From: Jeotgalicoccus marinus DSM 19772
Lineage (GTDB): Bacteria; Bacillota; Bacilli; Staphylococcales; Salinicoccaceae
Length of the DNA stretch: 64,000 nucleotides
Assembly: GCF_000425825.1 (NCBI RefSeq)
Contig: NZ_AUEE01000003.1
Span: 62,001-126,000, forward strand
Direction of reading: 5' to 3'
This document shows, piece after piece, positions 9,152-19,114 of this stretch. Numbering within the stretch: position 1 is the first letter of the stretch; each line of letters begins with the position of its first letter. A program made the position numbers and the translations under genes. The notes beneath the pieces were generated by a model. It searched no databases. It was not told the origin of the DNA and saw nothing but the letters and a program-made list of their open reading frames with translations.

Positions 9152-10204
9152 ATGAGAGATTTAGGCGTTTATTTCGGAACATTTGCCCCATGTCACGTCG
9201 GCCATTTTGAACAAATTGTTCGTGCAAAAAGAGAAAATCATCACGCCGTCATCATCGTTTCAGGTTATGACGGCGATCGAGGCGATAAGATCGGTATGAA
9301 TGTTGAACACAGAACACGTGCGATGCGTCAACTTGTTAAAAATGATACCAATGTCACTGTCTTACAACTTAATGAGACTGATATCCCGCGTTATCCAGAT
9401 GGCTGGCAGTCTTGGCTAAAGATGCTTTCTAGCCTAATTAAGAAGACCAAAGATGAACTTGACTTTGATGTACAAAAGCTAACTCTTTACGTTGGAGAAA
9501 GCGAATATGTGGAACCACTTGAAAGCTTTTTTACTGACTACTGGCCAGAACTCGACATCAAAATGACTATGGTTGACCGAAAAATTTTAGGAATTAGTGG
9601 TACAGAGATTAGAGAGACCCCTATTTTGAACTGGGATTACGTCACACGTCCATTTAGACGTTACTTCGTGCAAAATGTATTAATAACAGGCGCACCTAAC
9701 AGTGGCAAATCAATGTTGACTGAGGATTTAGCAAGACGGTATTCATCGAGTTATTCACTTGAGTACGCTAAAGAATATTTTAAAACACATCAACTCTTGC
9801 CACATGAACTGGATGCGAAAGATTACCATGCAATTGGCATCGGCCAGTTCGACTTAAACCGTGAGCATATACACTCAAGTGCGACGCGTAAGATTTTTTT
9901 CGCCGATACAGATGTGATGTATTCGAAAGTCTACAATATGTTAAGCAACCAAGAAGATAAAGCATATGTCAATCAAATATTCGAACATTATATCCAACTT
10001 CAAAACTGGGCATTGATATTTATCTTACCTCCAAAGTCACATGCAAATGATGATGAAATTAAGTTTTACAACAAACTACTAGAGGAATTAAAAGCATATA
10101 ATCTCATGGACCAGGCGGTCATTTTAAATGAAAGTTACCAAGAAAATTACCTCCGTGCACATCAATTATGTGATGAATTACTAGAAGATGGCAAAGATAA
10201 CTGA
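9152..10204 (+). CDS. NadR-like NMN adenylyltransferase / nucleoside kinase
   Basis: Probable two-domain NAD salvage enzyme (350 aa). The N-terminal nucleotidyltransferase domain carries the GTFAPCHVGHFE HxGH motif (residues 9-20) and the ISGTEIR counterpart of ISSTxxR (148-154), which adenylylate NMN. The C-terminal P-loop kinase domain begins with Walker A GAPNSGKS (180-187) and resembles ribosylnicotinamide kinase. The NadR repressor HTH domain of enterobacteria is absent. Start ATG 9152 has TAGGAG 9 nt upstream; the frame is open 36 nt further up but without a site. It stands alone before the serine operon. Confidence 0.75.
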   Translation: MRDLGVYFGTFAPCHVGHFEQIVRAKRENHHAVIIVSGYDGDRGDKIGMNVEHRTRAMRQLVKNDTNVTVLQLNETDIPRYPDGWQSWLKMLSSLIKKTKDELDFDVQKLTLYVGESEYVEPLESFFTDYWPELDIKMTMVDRKILGISGTEIRETPILNWDYVTRPFRRYFVQNVLITGAPNSGKSMLTEDLARRYSSSYSLEYAKEYFKTHQLLPHELDAKDYHAIGIGQFDLNREHIHSSATRKIFFADTDVMYSKVYNMLSNQEDKAYVNQIFEHYIQLQNWALIFILPPKSHANDDEIKFYNKLLEELKAYNLMDQAVILNESYQENYLRAHQLCDELLEDGKDN

Positions 10205-10264
10205 ATTTTAAATTTATTTTGTTATAATTAATGTTAATCTATCCAAGAATTAGGAGTGGTATTT

Positions 10265-11398
10265 GTGCAGGAAGAATTGTTATTAACTCCAGGCCCTACG
10301 CCTGTTGCTAGACGAACATACCAAGCAATGTCGCAGGGTATTATCCCACATCGCACCCAAGCCTTTAAAGATTTAAGTGTTAGAATTCAGAATCGTCTTC
10401 AACCACTATTCGGAACTACTCATCCTGTAGTGATTTTAACCGCTTCAGGTACGAGTGCACTAGAAGCAGCGATGGTCAACTTCGTAGAAGAAGGCGAAAA
10501 TATCGCCATCATCGTAAGTGGTGTCTTTGGTGGTAAATTCAAGGATATCGCCGAGCGTTATAACTACAATGTCCATGTTTACAATGTTGAATGGGGACGT
10601 GCTGTTGACCCTGTGGCATTTAAAGATTTCTTAGCAACCATTGATAATGTATCTGCAGTCTTTACACAGGCATGTGAAACTTCTACTTCTGTACTCCACC
10701 CACTGAATGCACTCGGTAAAGTGGTAAAAGATTATAATGCACAAACACTTTTTGTCGTCGATGCAGTGAGTGCCTTAGGCGGTGCGGATATCAATATGAA
10801 ACGTGACGATATTGACGTCTTAGTCTCGGGCAGTCAAAAAGCATTAATGCTACCACCGGGTCTTGCCTTCGTTGGCATTAACGACCTGTCATATGAAAAA
10901 TTAAATCAAGCATCAGATAAGCGATATTACCTAGATTTAAGAATGTACTTAAAGTCACTCGAAGATGATTACACACCTCAAACACCAGCAGTGACCTTAT
11001 ATCAAGGTTTGGATGATGTCTTAGAAATGATTGAAGAAGAAGGGTTAGAAGCTATCTTTTCACGTCATAAAAAAATGCAGCAGATGATAAGAAGGGGTGT
11101 AGAGGCTTTAGACTTAGAACTATTAGTAGGAGAAGCTGATGCTTCACCCACTGTCACTGCTGTAAAATCGTCACCTGAAGAAATTACCTTAATTAAAGAC
11201 AGTCTGTTTAATGATTATGGTATATCCGTTGCTGGTGGTCAAAAAGATCTGTCAGGAAAAATCATACGCATCGGACATATGGGCTTTATGTTCCCGAAAG
11301 ATATGCTAACTATACTCAGCGCCTTAGAAGATATATTAAGTAAACTCAGACAAAAAAACTATTATGGAAAAGCCCTTACTGCCTACGAGGAGAGATGA
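10265..11398 (+). CDS. Class V aminotransferase, serine-pathway partner of SerA
   Basis: PLP-dependent aminotransferase of the alanine-glyoxylate/serine-pyruvate type (377 aa). Features are the LLTPGPTPV start, SGTSALEAAMVNFVEEGE (phosphate-binding), DAVSALGG, and the PLP lysine in SGSQKALMLPPGLAF (near residue 190). GTG 10265 is chosen because TAGGAG lies 9 nt before it; an earlier GTG overlaps that site. Its stop is one base before the serA start, so it very probably works in serine metabolism. It may replace SerC (3-phosphohydroxypyruvate to phosphoserine) or act as a serine/glyoxylate transaminase; sequence alone cannot decide. Confidence 0.82.
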   Translation: MQEELLLTPGPTPVARRTYQAMSQGIIPHRTQAFKDLSVRIQNRLQPLFGTTHPVVILTASGTSALEAAMVNFVEEGENIAIIVSGVFGGKFKDIAERYNYNVHVYNVEWGRAVDPVAFKDFLATIDNVSAVFTQACETSTSVLHPLNALGKVVKDYNAQTLFVVDAVSALGGADINMKRDDIDVLVSGSQKALMLPPGLAFVGINDLSYEKLNQASDKRYYLDLRMYLKSLEDDYTPQTPAVTLYQGLDDVLEMIEEEGLEAIFSRHKKMQQMIRRGVEALDLELLVGEADASPTVTAVKSSPEEITLIKDSLFNDYGISVAGGQKDLSGKIIRIGHMGFMFPKDMLTILSALEDILSKLRQKNYYGKALTAYEER

Positions 11399-11399
11399 A

Positions 11400-12995
11400 A
11401 TGGTCAAACATAAGGTATTAGTTCTAGACCCAGTGAGCCAAGATGGAATTGAAGAATTAATCGCTCATGATGATTTTATCGTTAGCAGACAAGAAGGATT
11501 ATCAGAAGCACAGATTATCGATATCATCAGTGACTTTGAAGCGGTCATTGTCCGTAGCCAAACGACCATGACCAAGAGAATCATTCAGCATGCTCAAAAA
11601 TTAAAGGTGATTGCGCGCGCAGGTGTTGGTGTTGATAACATTGACATTGATGCAGCGACTCGACATGGCATCATTGTTATCAATGCACCTGAAGGTAACA
11701 CGATATCTGCAACAGAGCATACGATGGCTATGCTCCTTACCATGGCAAGAGACATACCTGAAGCATATAAAGAACTTACATCTGGTATATGGAACCGCGG
11801 TGCGCATAAGGGTGTTGAACTCCAAGGTAAAACTCTCGGTATCATTGGCGCAGGTAAAATTGGTTTTGGCGTCGCTCGGCGTGCAAAGAGTTTTGGTATG
11901 AAAATAGTGGCGTTTGATCCGTACTTATCAGATGAAAAAGCCAATGATAATGAAATTGAAAAAATGGAAGTGGATGAACTAGCAGCAGTCGCAGATTTCG
12001 TCACTGTGCATACGCCACTCACCCCACAAACGAAAAGCCTGATTAACAAAGACTTCTTCAACAAGGTTAAAGATACAGGAATTTATGTAATCAACGTTGC
12101 TCGAGGTGGTATTGTAGACGAAGTTGACTTACTAGAAGCACTTGAAGCGGGAATTGTTAACGGGGCCGCCTTGGATGTGTTTGTAACAGAGCCCCCAGAT
12201 AATACAGCTTTAATAGAACATCGCCGTACAGTGGTAACCCCACACCTCGGTGCCTCTACAGTTGAAGCACAGGAAAAAGTCGCTGTAAGTGTATCAAAAG
12301 AGATTATTGAGTACTTCTTAGACAACAAGATCACACATGCTGTCAATGCACCGCGTATTTCTAGTTCTGTAACCGAAGAACTGAGACCATATCTGTCTGT
12401 CGTTAAGCATCTCGGACAGTTTGGAATCCAACTCTTAGATGCCCCACCACACGAAGTTAAAATCAAATACTATGGCGACCTTGCAGTTGATGATACGAGT
12501 ATTCTAACTCGTACTTTTGTCAAACATGTCTTAGAACCGCACTTTGCAGATGAGGTAAATATTATCAATGCACTCTATTATTTAAAAGAACTCGGCGTTA
12601 CCTATAATATTGAAAAGAATCCTAAGGCTGATGGTTACACTAACTATTTAGAAGTCGAACTCATCAACGATAAAGAACACGTCACTATCGGTTCATCCAG
12701 TATCCCAGGATACGGTGAACGCTTGGTAAAACTGAATCAATACTCGATTGACTTCAAGCCAGAATCTCATATCCTAATTATTGAACACACTGACCGACCA
12801 GGTATTATCGGTGAACTCGGTGCCTTGTTAGGAGAAGATTTGGTCAATATCGCTTCCATGCAGCTCGCCAGACAAGTACGTGAAGGTGATGCGATGGTGC
12901 TCTTCACCCTAGATAATCAAGTACCGGATAAGACGTTAGAGAAAATCAAAGACATTAAAAACATTCATAAAGTGCACACTATTATTTTGGATTAG
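11400..12995 (+). CDS. serA: D-3-phosphoglycerate dehydrogenase
   Basis: Catalyses the first step of serine synthesis: 3-phosphoglycerate + NAD+ to 3-phosphohydroxypyruvate. The 531-aa sequence has ARAGVGVDNID (73-83), the NAD-binding GxGxxG in LGIIGAGKIGFG (146-157), VARGGIVDE with the catalytic Arg region, HLGASTVEAQ with the catalytic His, an intervening ASB-type domain, and a C-terminal ACT domain (from about 455, HTDRPGIIGELGALLG). The ACT domain is the usual site of serine feedback. Start ATG 11400 follows GAGGAGA by 7 nt and the upstream stop by one base. Confidence 0.95.
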   Translation: MVKHKVLVLDPVSQDGIEELIAHDDFIVSRQEGLSEAQIIDIISDFEAVIVRSQTTMTKRIIQHAQKLKVIARAGVGVDNIDIDAATRHGIIVINAPEGNTISATEHTMAMLLTMARDIPEAYKELTSGIWNRGAHKGVELQGKTLGIIGAGKIGFGVARRAKSFGMKIVAFDPYLSDEKANDNEIEKMEVDELAAVADFVTVHTPLTPQTKSLINKDFFNKVKDTGIYVINVARGGIVDEVDLLEALEAGIVNGAALDVFVTEPPDNTALIEHRRTVVTPHLGASTVEAQEKVAVSVSKEIIEYFLDNKITHAVNAPRISSSVTEELRPYLSVVKHLGQFGIQLLDAPPHEVKIKYYGDLAVDDTSILTRTFVKHVLEPHFADEVNIINALYYLKELGVTYNIEKNPKADGYTNYLEVELINDKEHVTIGSSSIPGYGERLVKLNQYSIDFKPESHILIIEHTDRPGIIGELGALLGEDLVNIASMQLARQVREGDAMVLFTLDNQVPDKTLEKIKDIKNIHKVHTIILD

Positions 12996-13000
12996 TAATA

Positions 13001-13037
13001 AGGTCCATCCGTTTCAGTTAACGGATGGACCTCTTTT
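13001..13037. terminator. Terminator after serA
   Basis: Perfect 12-bp stem AGGTCCATCCGT / ACGGATGGACCT with an 8-nt loop followed by CTTTT. A second 10-bp inverted repeat, GGTGATAAGT / ACTTATCACC, lies at 13039-13074 but lacks a clear U-tract; it may assist termination of the converging HAD gene. Confidence 0.85.
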
Positions 13038-13084
13038 CGGTGATAAGTCACTGCTTTTTAACTCACTTATCACCATTATCACTT

Positions 13085-14197
13085 CTAATGCTCCAGCTCT
13101 TTAATTGCTAAAGGGACATCTAATACATTTTCCATAAGGTGGCTCTCTTTTACACCGAGCTCATAAAATGTGTCTTTTATATCTTCTCCAGTTAGACCAG
13201 TTAAGGGGCATAAGAATGTCGCACCAATTGCCTTTGCACAGTAAAAGTCTGCAACAGAATCCCCTACAATATATATCTGTTCATCACTAACATTTTTACC
13301 GTGAACTGCTTCTTCGAACAATGTATCGTTGTGCATATATAAGCTCCATAGGTAAGAAAATGGATGTGGCTTAGTCAGTGCATGGTCTACCTCGCTCTTC
13401 TCCTGTGAGGCCATCACTTCACTTGCCGTAGAAATTCTACGCTGATCAAAGCACTCATCAAGCCCACCTTGTTCGAAAGGGAGCAAAGTTTCTTGTCTTG
13501 GTCGTCCAGTTGCCACACCAATGGTATAGCCCGCTTCCTTAAGTTTTTCTAGCATATCAACAATTAACTGAGGATCAACAATCCACTCTTCATCATGAAT
13601 GAAGCCTGTCTTATCCAATTCTTCTGCAGCCTTCCCTGTATCCGCTTCGACTAAATCACTACCTAAATACCACTCTTGGTATTTATAGTGACCTAAAGAC
13701 CATAGTGCTCCATACAATTGAAAGCTCCCTTGATCAGAAAAACCTTCTAGCTCACCTGCTTTGTCAATAAGCGCCTGGTAAATATCTTCCTTTGAGTTCA
13801 ACGTCCCTTTTAAAAAGTCGAGTACTTTTTCTGGACGAACTGTCACGTCGCCTAACATATCGCCAACTTGATTTAAATCGTTCAAGTTCACACCGTGTAG
13901 ATTTAATTTTTCCTGCTCTAAGATGTCTAAATATATGACAGAAAACGTTATAAACAGCATATCCCAATTGGAGTTTAAGCCCGCTTCTTTAAAGGATTGT
14001 AGGATTTTATCGTTAACAAAAATAGTATTACGGATGTCGGCAATCTCTTCATCCGTATATATTGCTTTAAACTTCCTACCGTCTAAATTTAAATAACGCG
14101 GATTGTATAATAATTCTTCAACTGTAAGCGCAGATACATCAAAGCATCGTTCTTCGCTTAAGAATACACCGTCAACATCAAATAAAATTGTGGCCAT
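13085..14197 (-). CDS. HAD-superfamily phosphatase (370 aa)
   Basis: Haloacid dehalogenase-type hydrolase with all four motifs. Motif I is FDVDGVFL (residues 6-13, nucleophile Asp); motif II is GVATGRPRQET; the motif III lysine is in TKPHPFSYLW; motif IV is IYIVGDSVADFYCAKAIGA. The cap insertion between motifs I and II is unusually large (about 200 residues), making the protein much longer than a typical SerB. It converges on serA. Gene neighbourhood suggests it could be the phosphoserine phosphatase of this pathway, but substrate is inferred only. Confidence 0.75.
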   Translation of the reverse strand: MATILFDVDGVFLSEERCFDVSALTVEELLYNPRYLNLDGRKFKAIYTDEEIADIRNTIFVNDKILQSFKEAGLNSNWDMLFITFSVIYLDILEQEKLNLHGVNLNDLNQVGDMLGDVTVRPEKVLDFLKGTLNSKEDIYQALIDKAGELEGFSDQGSFQLYGALWSLGHYKYQEWYLGSDLVEADTGKAAEELDKTGFIHDEEWIVDPQLIVDMLEKLKEAGYTIGVATGRPRQETLLPFEQGGLDECFDQRRISTASEVMASQEKSEVDHALTKPHPFSYLWSLYMHNDTLFEEAVHGKNVSDEQIYIVGDSVADFYCAKAIGATFLCPLTGLTGEDIKDTFYELGVKESHLMENVLDVPLAIKELEH

Positions 14198-14428
14198 AAT
14201 ACCACTCCAGTTAATTATTTATATTATATTTTTAAGTTTGCCACAGCCTTTTCTAAATGTCGACTGATTTACCAAATTTTCAGGAAACTCAGACCTTTTA
14301 TCAATTCTTAAATATATGTTTAAAAAAGCTGTCATTTGTAATATGATTAACGTAGATTGTAAACTTTATATTGAGTTTATTAATTTGTGAATAAGAATGT
14401 AAAATTATTATAATTTGGAGGACTTTTT

Positions 14429-16093
14429 ATGTCTCTTAGTCCAATGGAAGTTATCTTTATGTTCCTCGGCGGACTCGGTATCTTCTTGTATGGTATTAAA
14501 CAGATGGGGGACGGTCTTCAAGCCGCCGCAGGTGACAGATTAAGAGAAATCTTAAATCGTATGACTTCTAACCCTATCAAAGGTGTACTTGCTGGTATCA
14601 TTGTAACTGCCTTAATACAAAGTAGTTCAGGTACAACAGCAATAACAATTGGACTTGTCAGTGCTGGATTTTTAACACTTAGACAAGCCATCGGCATTAT
14701 CTTAGGGGCAAACATAGGTACGACAATCACAGCATTTATTATTGGTTTAGACGTTGGAGCGTACTCACTTCCAATTTTGGCTTTGGGTTCATTTTTATTA
14801 TTCTTTTTTAAGAGTAATCAAGTAATCAATATTGGTCGTGTTTTATTTGGTTTTGGTGCCTTATTCTATGGTTTAGAACTCATGGGAGATGGCGTAAAAC
14901 CACTAGCAGATTTACAATACTTTAAGGACTTAATGCTGGCAATGAGCGATAACTCATTCCTTGGATTAGCAGTTGGTGTCATTCTAACTGTTGTAGTACA
15001 AAGTTCTAGTGCGACAATCGCGATTCTGCAAAATTTCTATGCGAATGATCTAATAGATTTACAAGCAGCACTTCCAATACTTCTTGGGGATAATATCGGA
15101 ACAACAATTACAGCTATATTAGCCGCATTGGTCGGTTCAATTGCCGCCAAACGTGCAGCCATGGTACACGTCATGTTTAATGTAATCGGTGCAACAATAT
15201 TCATGATACTAATGCCATTCTTTGTTATATACGTGGAGCAACTACAAGGTTTACTTGCTTTAAATAAACCAATGACCATTGCCTTTGCTCATGGGTCATA
15301 TAACTTTATAAACACATTAATACACATACCGTTTGTTGGTGTTCTTGCTTGGATTGTGATTAAGATTGTTCCAGGTAGAGATTTCTCGGAAGACTTCAAA
15401 CCTAAACATCTCGACCCACTACTTTTAAAACAATCACCGAATATTGCAATTCAATCAGCACAAAGTGAAATTAAAAACCTAGGTGAACTTGTCCTCAGTA
15501 CTTTACAAGATGCACGTCGTTATAGTGACAAAGAAGATGCGAAACTTTATAAGCAAATCGAAGACAAGATAAACGTCACATCAACTTTACAAGATAGCAT
15601 CCGTAATTATTTATTAGACATTACTAAATATGAAGTATCGCAAGAAGATACTGAACGTATCAGTACCTTGCTCGAGATTTCTCGTATTTTAACAAAAGTT
15701 TCTACTCAAGCACATAATCTGGCTAACCAATACCATATTAAATACGAAGAAAAAATTGAGTTATCAGATGAAGCTAAAGAAGGACTTGAACATCTTTACA
15801 ATCACGTATACGAATCATTTACGTTAGCGCTCGATTCAATAGATATATATAACCCACAAACACTTGAACATATCGTTAGATTAAGTCAGAAATCCAATCG
15901 TATAGAAAACAAACTTCGTAAAGAGCACATCAAACGCCTATCAAGAGGTGAATGCTCAACTGATGGTGGTATGCTATACGTTGAATTAATTTCTAATCTA
16001 GAACGTATTGGTTATAATGCTAGAAATATTTCTGAAACTAACTTAAGTACAGGTGTAGACGAATTCACTGAAGACTTCACAGTTTACGATTAA
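14429..16093 (+). CDS. Na+/phosphate cotransporter with PhoU-like tail
   Basis: NptA/PNaS-family sodium:phosphate symporter (554 aa). Two inverted transport repeats each carry the signature QSSS motif: ALIQSSSGTTAI (62-73) and VVVQSSSATIAI (near 190). Each is followed by GANIGTTITAFI or GDNIGTTITAIL. Eight or nine membrane helices occupy residues 1-315. The remainder is a soluble, helical PhoU-like domain (SEIKNLGELVLSTLQDARRYS...). GGAGG lies 7 nt before the ATG. It stands alone, converging on glnA; no PhoR/PhoP genes are nearby. Confidence 0.88.
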   Translation: MSLSPMEVIFMFLGGLGIFLYGIKQMGDGLQAAAGDRLREILNRMTSNPIKGVLAGIIVTALIQSSSGTTAITIGLVSAGFLTLRQAIGIILGANIGTTITAFIIGLDVGAYSLPILALGSFLLFFFKSNQVINIGRVLFGFGALFYGLELMGDGVKPLADLQYFKDLMLAMSDNSFLGLAVGVILTVVVQSSSATIAILQNFYANDLIDLQAALPILLGDNIGTTITAILAALVGSIAAKRAAMVHVMFNVIGATIFMILMPFFVIYVEQLQGLLALNKPMTIAFAHGSYNFINTLIHIPFVGVLAWIVIKIVPGRDFSEDFKPKHLDPLLLKQSPNIAIQSAQSEIKNLGELVLSTLQDARRYSDKEDAKLYKQIEDKINVTSTLQDSIRNYLLDITKYEVSQEDTERISTLLEISRILTKVSTQAHNLANQYHIKYEEKIELSDEAKEGLEHLYNHVYESFTLALDSIDIYNPQTLEHIVRLSQKSNRIENKLRKEHIKRLSRGECSTDGGMLYVELISNLERIGYNARNISETNLSTGVDEFTEDFTVYD

Positions 16094-16122
16094 ACTTAAT
16101 ACAGAGACTAAAAAGTCGTAAA

Positions 16123-16161
16123 ATAAACCCACACTTAGAAATAATCTAAGTATGGGTTTAT
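16123..16161. terminator. Bidirectional terminator between nptA-like gene and glnA
   Basis: Stem ATAAACCCACACTTAGA / TCTAAGTATGGGTTTAT, one mismatch, 5-nt loop, flanked by A- and T-rich tracts, lying between two converging genes. Confidence 0.85.
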
Positions 16162-16178
16162 CTGTATTGAGTATATCC

Positions 16179-17516
16179 TTAATACTGGTCTAGATAGTGC
16201 TCTAATTCCCAATCGGATACGTTAGAACGATAACCATCCCATTCTACAAGTTTGTGCTCATAGAAAGCCTTAAAGAGGTGTTCACCAAGTGCTTCTTTAA
16301 CAAGTTCACTATCACGCATTTCTTTAAGGGCATTATATAGCGTTGATGGTAAATCTTCTACACCGTTCTGAACACGTTCTTCACGAGTTAACTCATATAA
16401 ATTAAGGTCGATTGGCTCTTGTAATTCCAATTTGTTTTTAATGCCATCTAAACCGGCCTTTAAAATAACTGCTAATGCGAGGTATGGATTCGCTGATGGA
16501 TCTACAGAACGCACTTCTACACGAGTTGATAAGCCACGTGAAGAAGGAATTCTCATTAATGGTGAGCGATTACGTTTAGACCAAGCAATATAACTTGGTG
16601 CTTCGTAGCCAGGTACAAGTCTCTTGTAAGAGTTAACAAGTGGGTTTGTCACTGCAGTGAAGCTTCTGACGTGTTTTAAAACTCCAGCCATAAAGTATTT
16701 CATGTCTTGACTCAAGCCATCTTCAGCAGATTCATCAAAGAATGCATTCTCTTTTCCTTTAAACAATGAAACGTTAAAGTGCATCCCGTTACCGTTAATT
16801 CCAAATAATGGTTTTGGCATGAATGTCGCATGTAAGTTATGTTTTCTTGCTACTGTTTTTACGACAAGTTTGAATGTTTGGATGTTATCACAGGCAGAAA
16901 TTGCATCAGCATACTTAAAGTCTATTTCATGCTGACCTTCAGCAACTTCATGATGTGATGCTTCAATATCAAAGCCCATATCCTCTAACTCAATGACAAT
17001 ATCTCTACGGCAGTTTTCACCGGAATCAGTCGGTGCTAAATCAAAGTACCCACCGTGGTCGTTAAGTTCAGTTGTCGGCTTCCCATTTTCATCCAATTTA
17101 AATAAAAAGAACTCAGGTTCTGGCCCGAGATTGAAAGATGTATAGCCCATGTCAGTCATTTCTTTAAGTACAGATTTTAAGTTTGTACGAGGATCACCTT
17201 CAAATGGCGTTCCGTTAATATTATATACATCACAAATTATGCGTGCCACTTTGTCACCTTTTGACGTCGTCCAGGGGAAAATTGTCCAAGTTGTTAGATC
17301 TGGCACAAGATACATATCTGATTCGTGGATACGTGTGAAACCTTCAATTGAAGAGCCGTCGAACATCATTTGGCCATCAAGGGCTTTATCCAATTGACTA
17401 AATGGAACCTCAACGTTTTTAATTGTTCCCAAAATATCTGAGAATTGTAGTCGGATAAACCTAACGTTTTCTTCTTTAGCGGCATTGAGAATTTGTTCTC
17501 TTGTTATATTTTCCAT
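16179..17516 (-). CDS. glnA: Glutamine synthetase, type I-alpha
   Basis: Makes glutamine from glutamate, ammonia and ATP. The 445-aa length and lack of the adenylylation region place it in the GSI-alpha group of Firmicutes, which is feedback-inhibited by glutamine. Landmarks: [10 protein letters not shown] (50-59), [32 protein letters not shown] (metal and glutamate binding), [21 protein letters not shown] and the C-terminal [21 protein letters not shown]. In Bacillus and Staphylococcus glnA normally follows glnR; here the gene before it is an NSS transporter with its own terminator, so glnA is an isolated unit with no adjacent regulator. Confidence 0.97.
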   Translation of the reverse strand: MENITREQILNAAKEENVRFIRLQFSDILGTIKNVEVPFSQLDKALDGQMMFDGSSIEGFTRIHESDMYLVPDLTTWTIFPWTTSKGDKVARIICDVYNINGTPFEGDPRTNLKSVLKEMTDMGYTSFNLGPEPEFFLFKLDENGKPTTELNDHGGYFDLAPTDSGENCRRDIVIELEDMGFDIEASHHEVAEGQHEIDFKYADAISACDNIQTFKLVVKTVARKHNLHATFMPKPLFGINGNGMHFNVSLFKGKENAFFDESAEDGLSQDMKYFMAGVLKHVRSFTAVTNPLVNSYKRLVPGYEAPSYIAWSKRNRSPLMRIPSSRGLSTRVEVRSVDPSANPYLALAVILKAGLDGIKNKLELQEPIDLNLYELTREERVQNGVEDLPSTLYNALKEMRDSELVKEALGEHLFKAFYEHKLVEWDGYRSNVSDWELEHYLDQY

Positions 17517-17615
17517 AACTCACACCCTTTATAAGATTTGGACCAAGGCCCTTAAAAACTCATGTTAAAATGTTACCACAAGTAAATATCAAACGCAATT
17601 AGCATATAAAATAAA

Positions 17616-17642
17616 AGAGAAGGAGTCCCACACTCCTTCTCT
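17616..17642 (-). terminator. Terminator of the NSS transporter gene
   Basis: Perfect 11-bp stem AGAGAAGGAGT / ACTCCTTCTCT with a 5-nt loop; on the reverse strand it is followed by TTTTATTTTAT. It separates the transporter from glnA downstream. Confidence 0.9.
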
Positions 17643-17650
17643 AAAATGTT

Positions 17651-18997
17651 TTAGAAAACACCTAAAATATTTACGATAAATATTAAAAAAATAATCGCTG
17701 GCAAAATGTATTTTAACATAAACATCCACGCTAAAAATACACCATAATACTTACCACCCTTAGTTAAATTGAATTGTTCCATTGTCAGGTTTTTATCCAT
17801 TATATGACCGACAAAAATAGAAGAGAATAAGGCACCAACCGGGAGTAAAATATTAGAGACTAAAAAGTCTGCATTATCAAAAATAGTTCCGGTAAAAAAT
17901 TGTACATCATTTAGCACACCTTCAGATAGAGCAGAAGGTATACCAATCATAAAGACAACCAATGCATATAAATAAGTGACTTTCTTACGATGTTTTTGAT
18001 TACCTTTTAATGTATTCGCTACGTTGATCTCAATCATTGAGAACGATGAGGTTAACGTTGCGAATAAGAATGCTATTAAGAACATCAAATAGAAAATAAT
18101 ACCGAACGGAATGGCATTAAAGATTTCTGGTAGGACTATAAAGACTAAACCAGGCCCTTCGACACTTTCCATATTAAATGACGCAATTGCAGGAAAAATC
18201 GCTAAACCTACCATGACAGAGACAGCGATATTCATTATCACAATGTATCCTGCAGATTTTGGAAGGCTTTCATCACCTTTTAAATAAGATGAATATGTGA
18301 TCATCTGTGTGATTCCCACACTCAATGCGAAGAATGATTGACCAAGCGCAAACATTACTGCATTAGCATTTAATTCACCAAAATTTGGTGTTAAGAAATA
18401 CTTTACACCCTCAAATGCACCAGGGAGGCTAAGAGACCGAATAATAATAAATAAAAATAAAATAAATAGCAAGGGCATCATGATTTTAGAAGCGCGTTCT
18501 AAGCCTTTTTGAATCCCTTGTGCAACGACGAAGGCAGTAATAAAGATAAATACGCCTTGCCCTAAGACTGCAAACAATGGATTACTAATAACCTCTCCTA
18601 AAAGTGTTCCGTAGTCTTCAACAACATATAAACCGAGTAAATCCATTAAGGCAATGACAAGATAGATTAAAATCCATCCACCAATCACACTGTAAAAGGA
18701 TAAAAGTACCATTGTACCTAGATGGCCTAACCACCCGAATATTCGTAAGCTTTTCTTACCACTTAAGTATTCAAATCCATCTATTGCATTCCGTCTTGAT
18801 GCCCGCCCGATGACAAATTCACTTATTAATAACGGCAAACCGATGAGGATGGTAAATAATAGAAAGACAAATAAAAACGCGCCTCCACCATGTTCAGCTG
18901 TCATATAAGGGAATCTCCATACCGCTCCGAGACCAATAGCAGAACCTGCTGCAGCAAGGACGAAACCAAGTTTAGAGTTCCAGTTATTCTCTGACAA
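17651..18997 (-). CDS. NSS-family Na+-dependent transporter
   Basis: Neurotransmitter:sodium symporter (SNF) family protein of 448 aa, about 11-12 membrane helices; bacterial members import amino acids with Na+. The N-terminal W-SKLGFVLAAAGSAIGLGAVWRFPYMTAEHGGGAF holds the conserved Na+-site region of helix 1, and SFFALSVGITQMITYSSYL matches helix 6. Start TTG 18997 lies 7 nt after AGAGG and gives the normal family N-terminus; the frame stays open 54 nt upstream without a ribosome site. Substrate cannot be read. It has its own terminator. Confidence 0.85.
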   Translation of the reverse strand: MSENNWNSKLGFVLAAAGSAIGLGAVWRFPYMTAEHGGGAFLFVFLLFTILIGLPLLISEFVIGRASRRNAIDGFEYLSGKKSLRIFGWLGHLGTMVLLSFYSVIGGWILIYLVIALMDLLGLYVVEDYGTLLGEVISNPLFAVLGQGVFIFITAFVVAQGIQKGLERASKIMMPLLFILFLFIIIRSLSLPGAFEGVKYFLTPNFGELNANAVMFALGQSFFALSVGITQMITYSSYLKGDESLPKSAGYIVIMNIAVSVMVGLAIFPAIASFNMESVEGPGLVFIVLPEIFNAIPFGIIFYLMFLIAFLFATLTSSFSMIEINVANTLKGNQKHRKKVTYLYALVVFMIGIPSALSEGVLNDVQFFTGTIFDNADFLVSNILLPVGALFSSIFVGHIMDKNLTMEQFNLTKGGKYYGVFLAWMFMLKYILPAIIFLIFIVNILGVF

Positions 18998-19062
18998 ATT
19001 TATACCTCTTTTCAATACTAATGTTGGTATTCTATCATATATGTGAAACAAATAATATAACC

Positions 19063-19096
19063 AAAAAAGCTGAAAGAGTTAACAACTCTTCCAGCT
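19063..19096 (-). terminator. Terminator of the molybdoenzyme gene
   Basis: Hairpin AGCTGgAAGAGTT / AACTCTTtCAGCT followed on the reverse strand by six T, 20 nt past the stop codon of the oxidoreductase. Confidence 0.88.
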
Positions 19097-19114
19097 AGTA
19101 TACTCATTTTTACT

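Noticed and set aside
11594-12064. 156-aa reverse-strand open frame inside serA
   Set aside because: Antisense shadow of a conserved gene with no start signal or family resemblance.
13039-13074. Second terminator between serA and the HAD gene
   Set aside because: A 10-bp inverted repeat is present, but neither side has a T-run of useful length; kept only as a note.
14385-14414. TTGTGA-18-TATAAT promoter before the Na/phosphate symporter
   Set aside because: Its transcription start would fall inside the GGAGG ribosome site, leaving no usable leader; the real promoter is probably further upstream.
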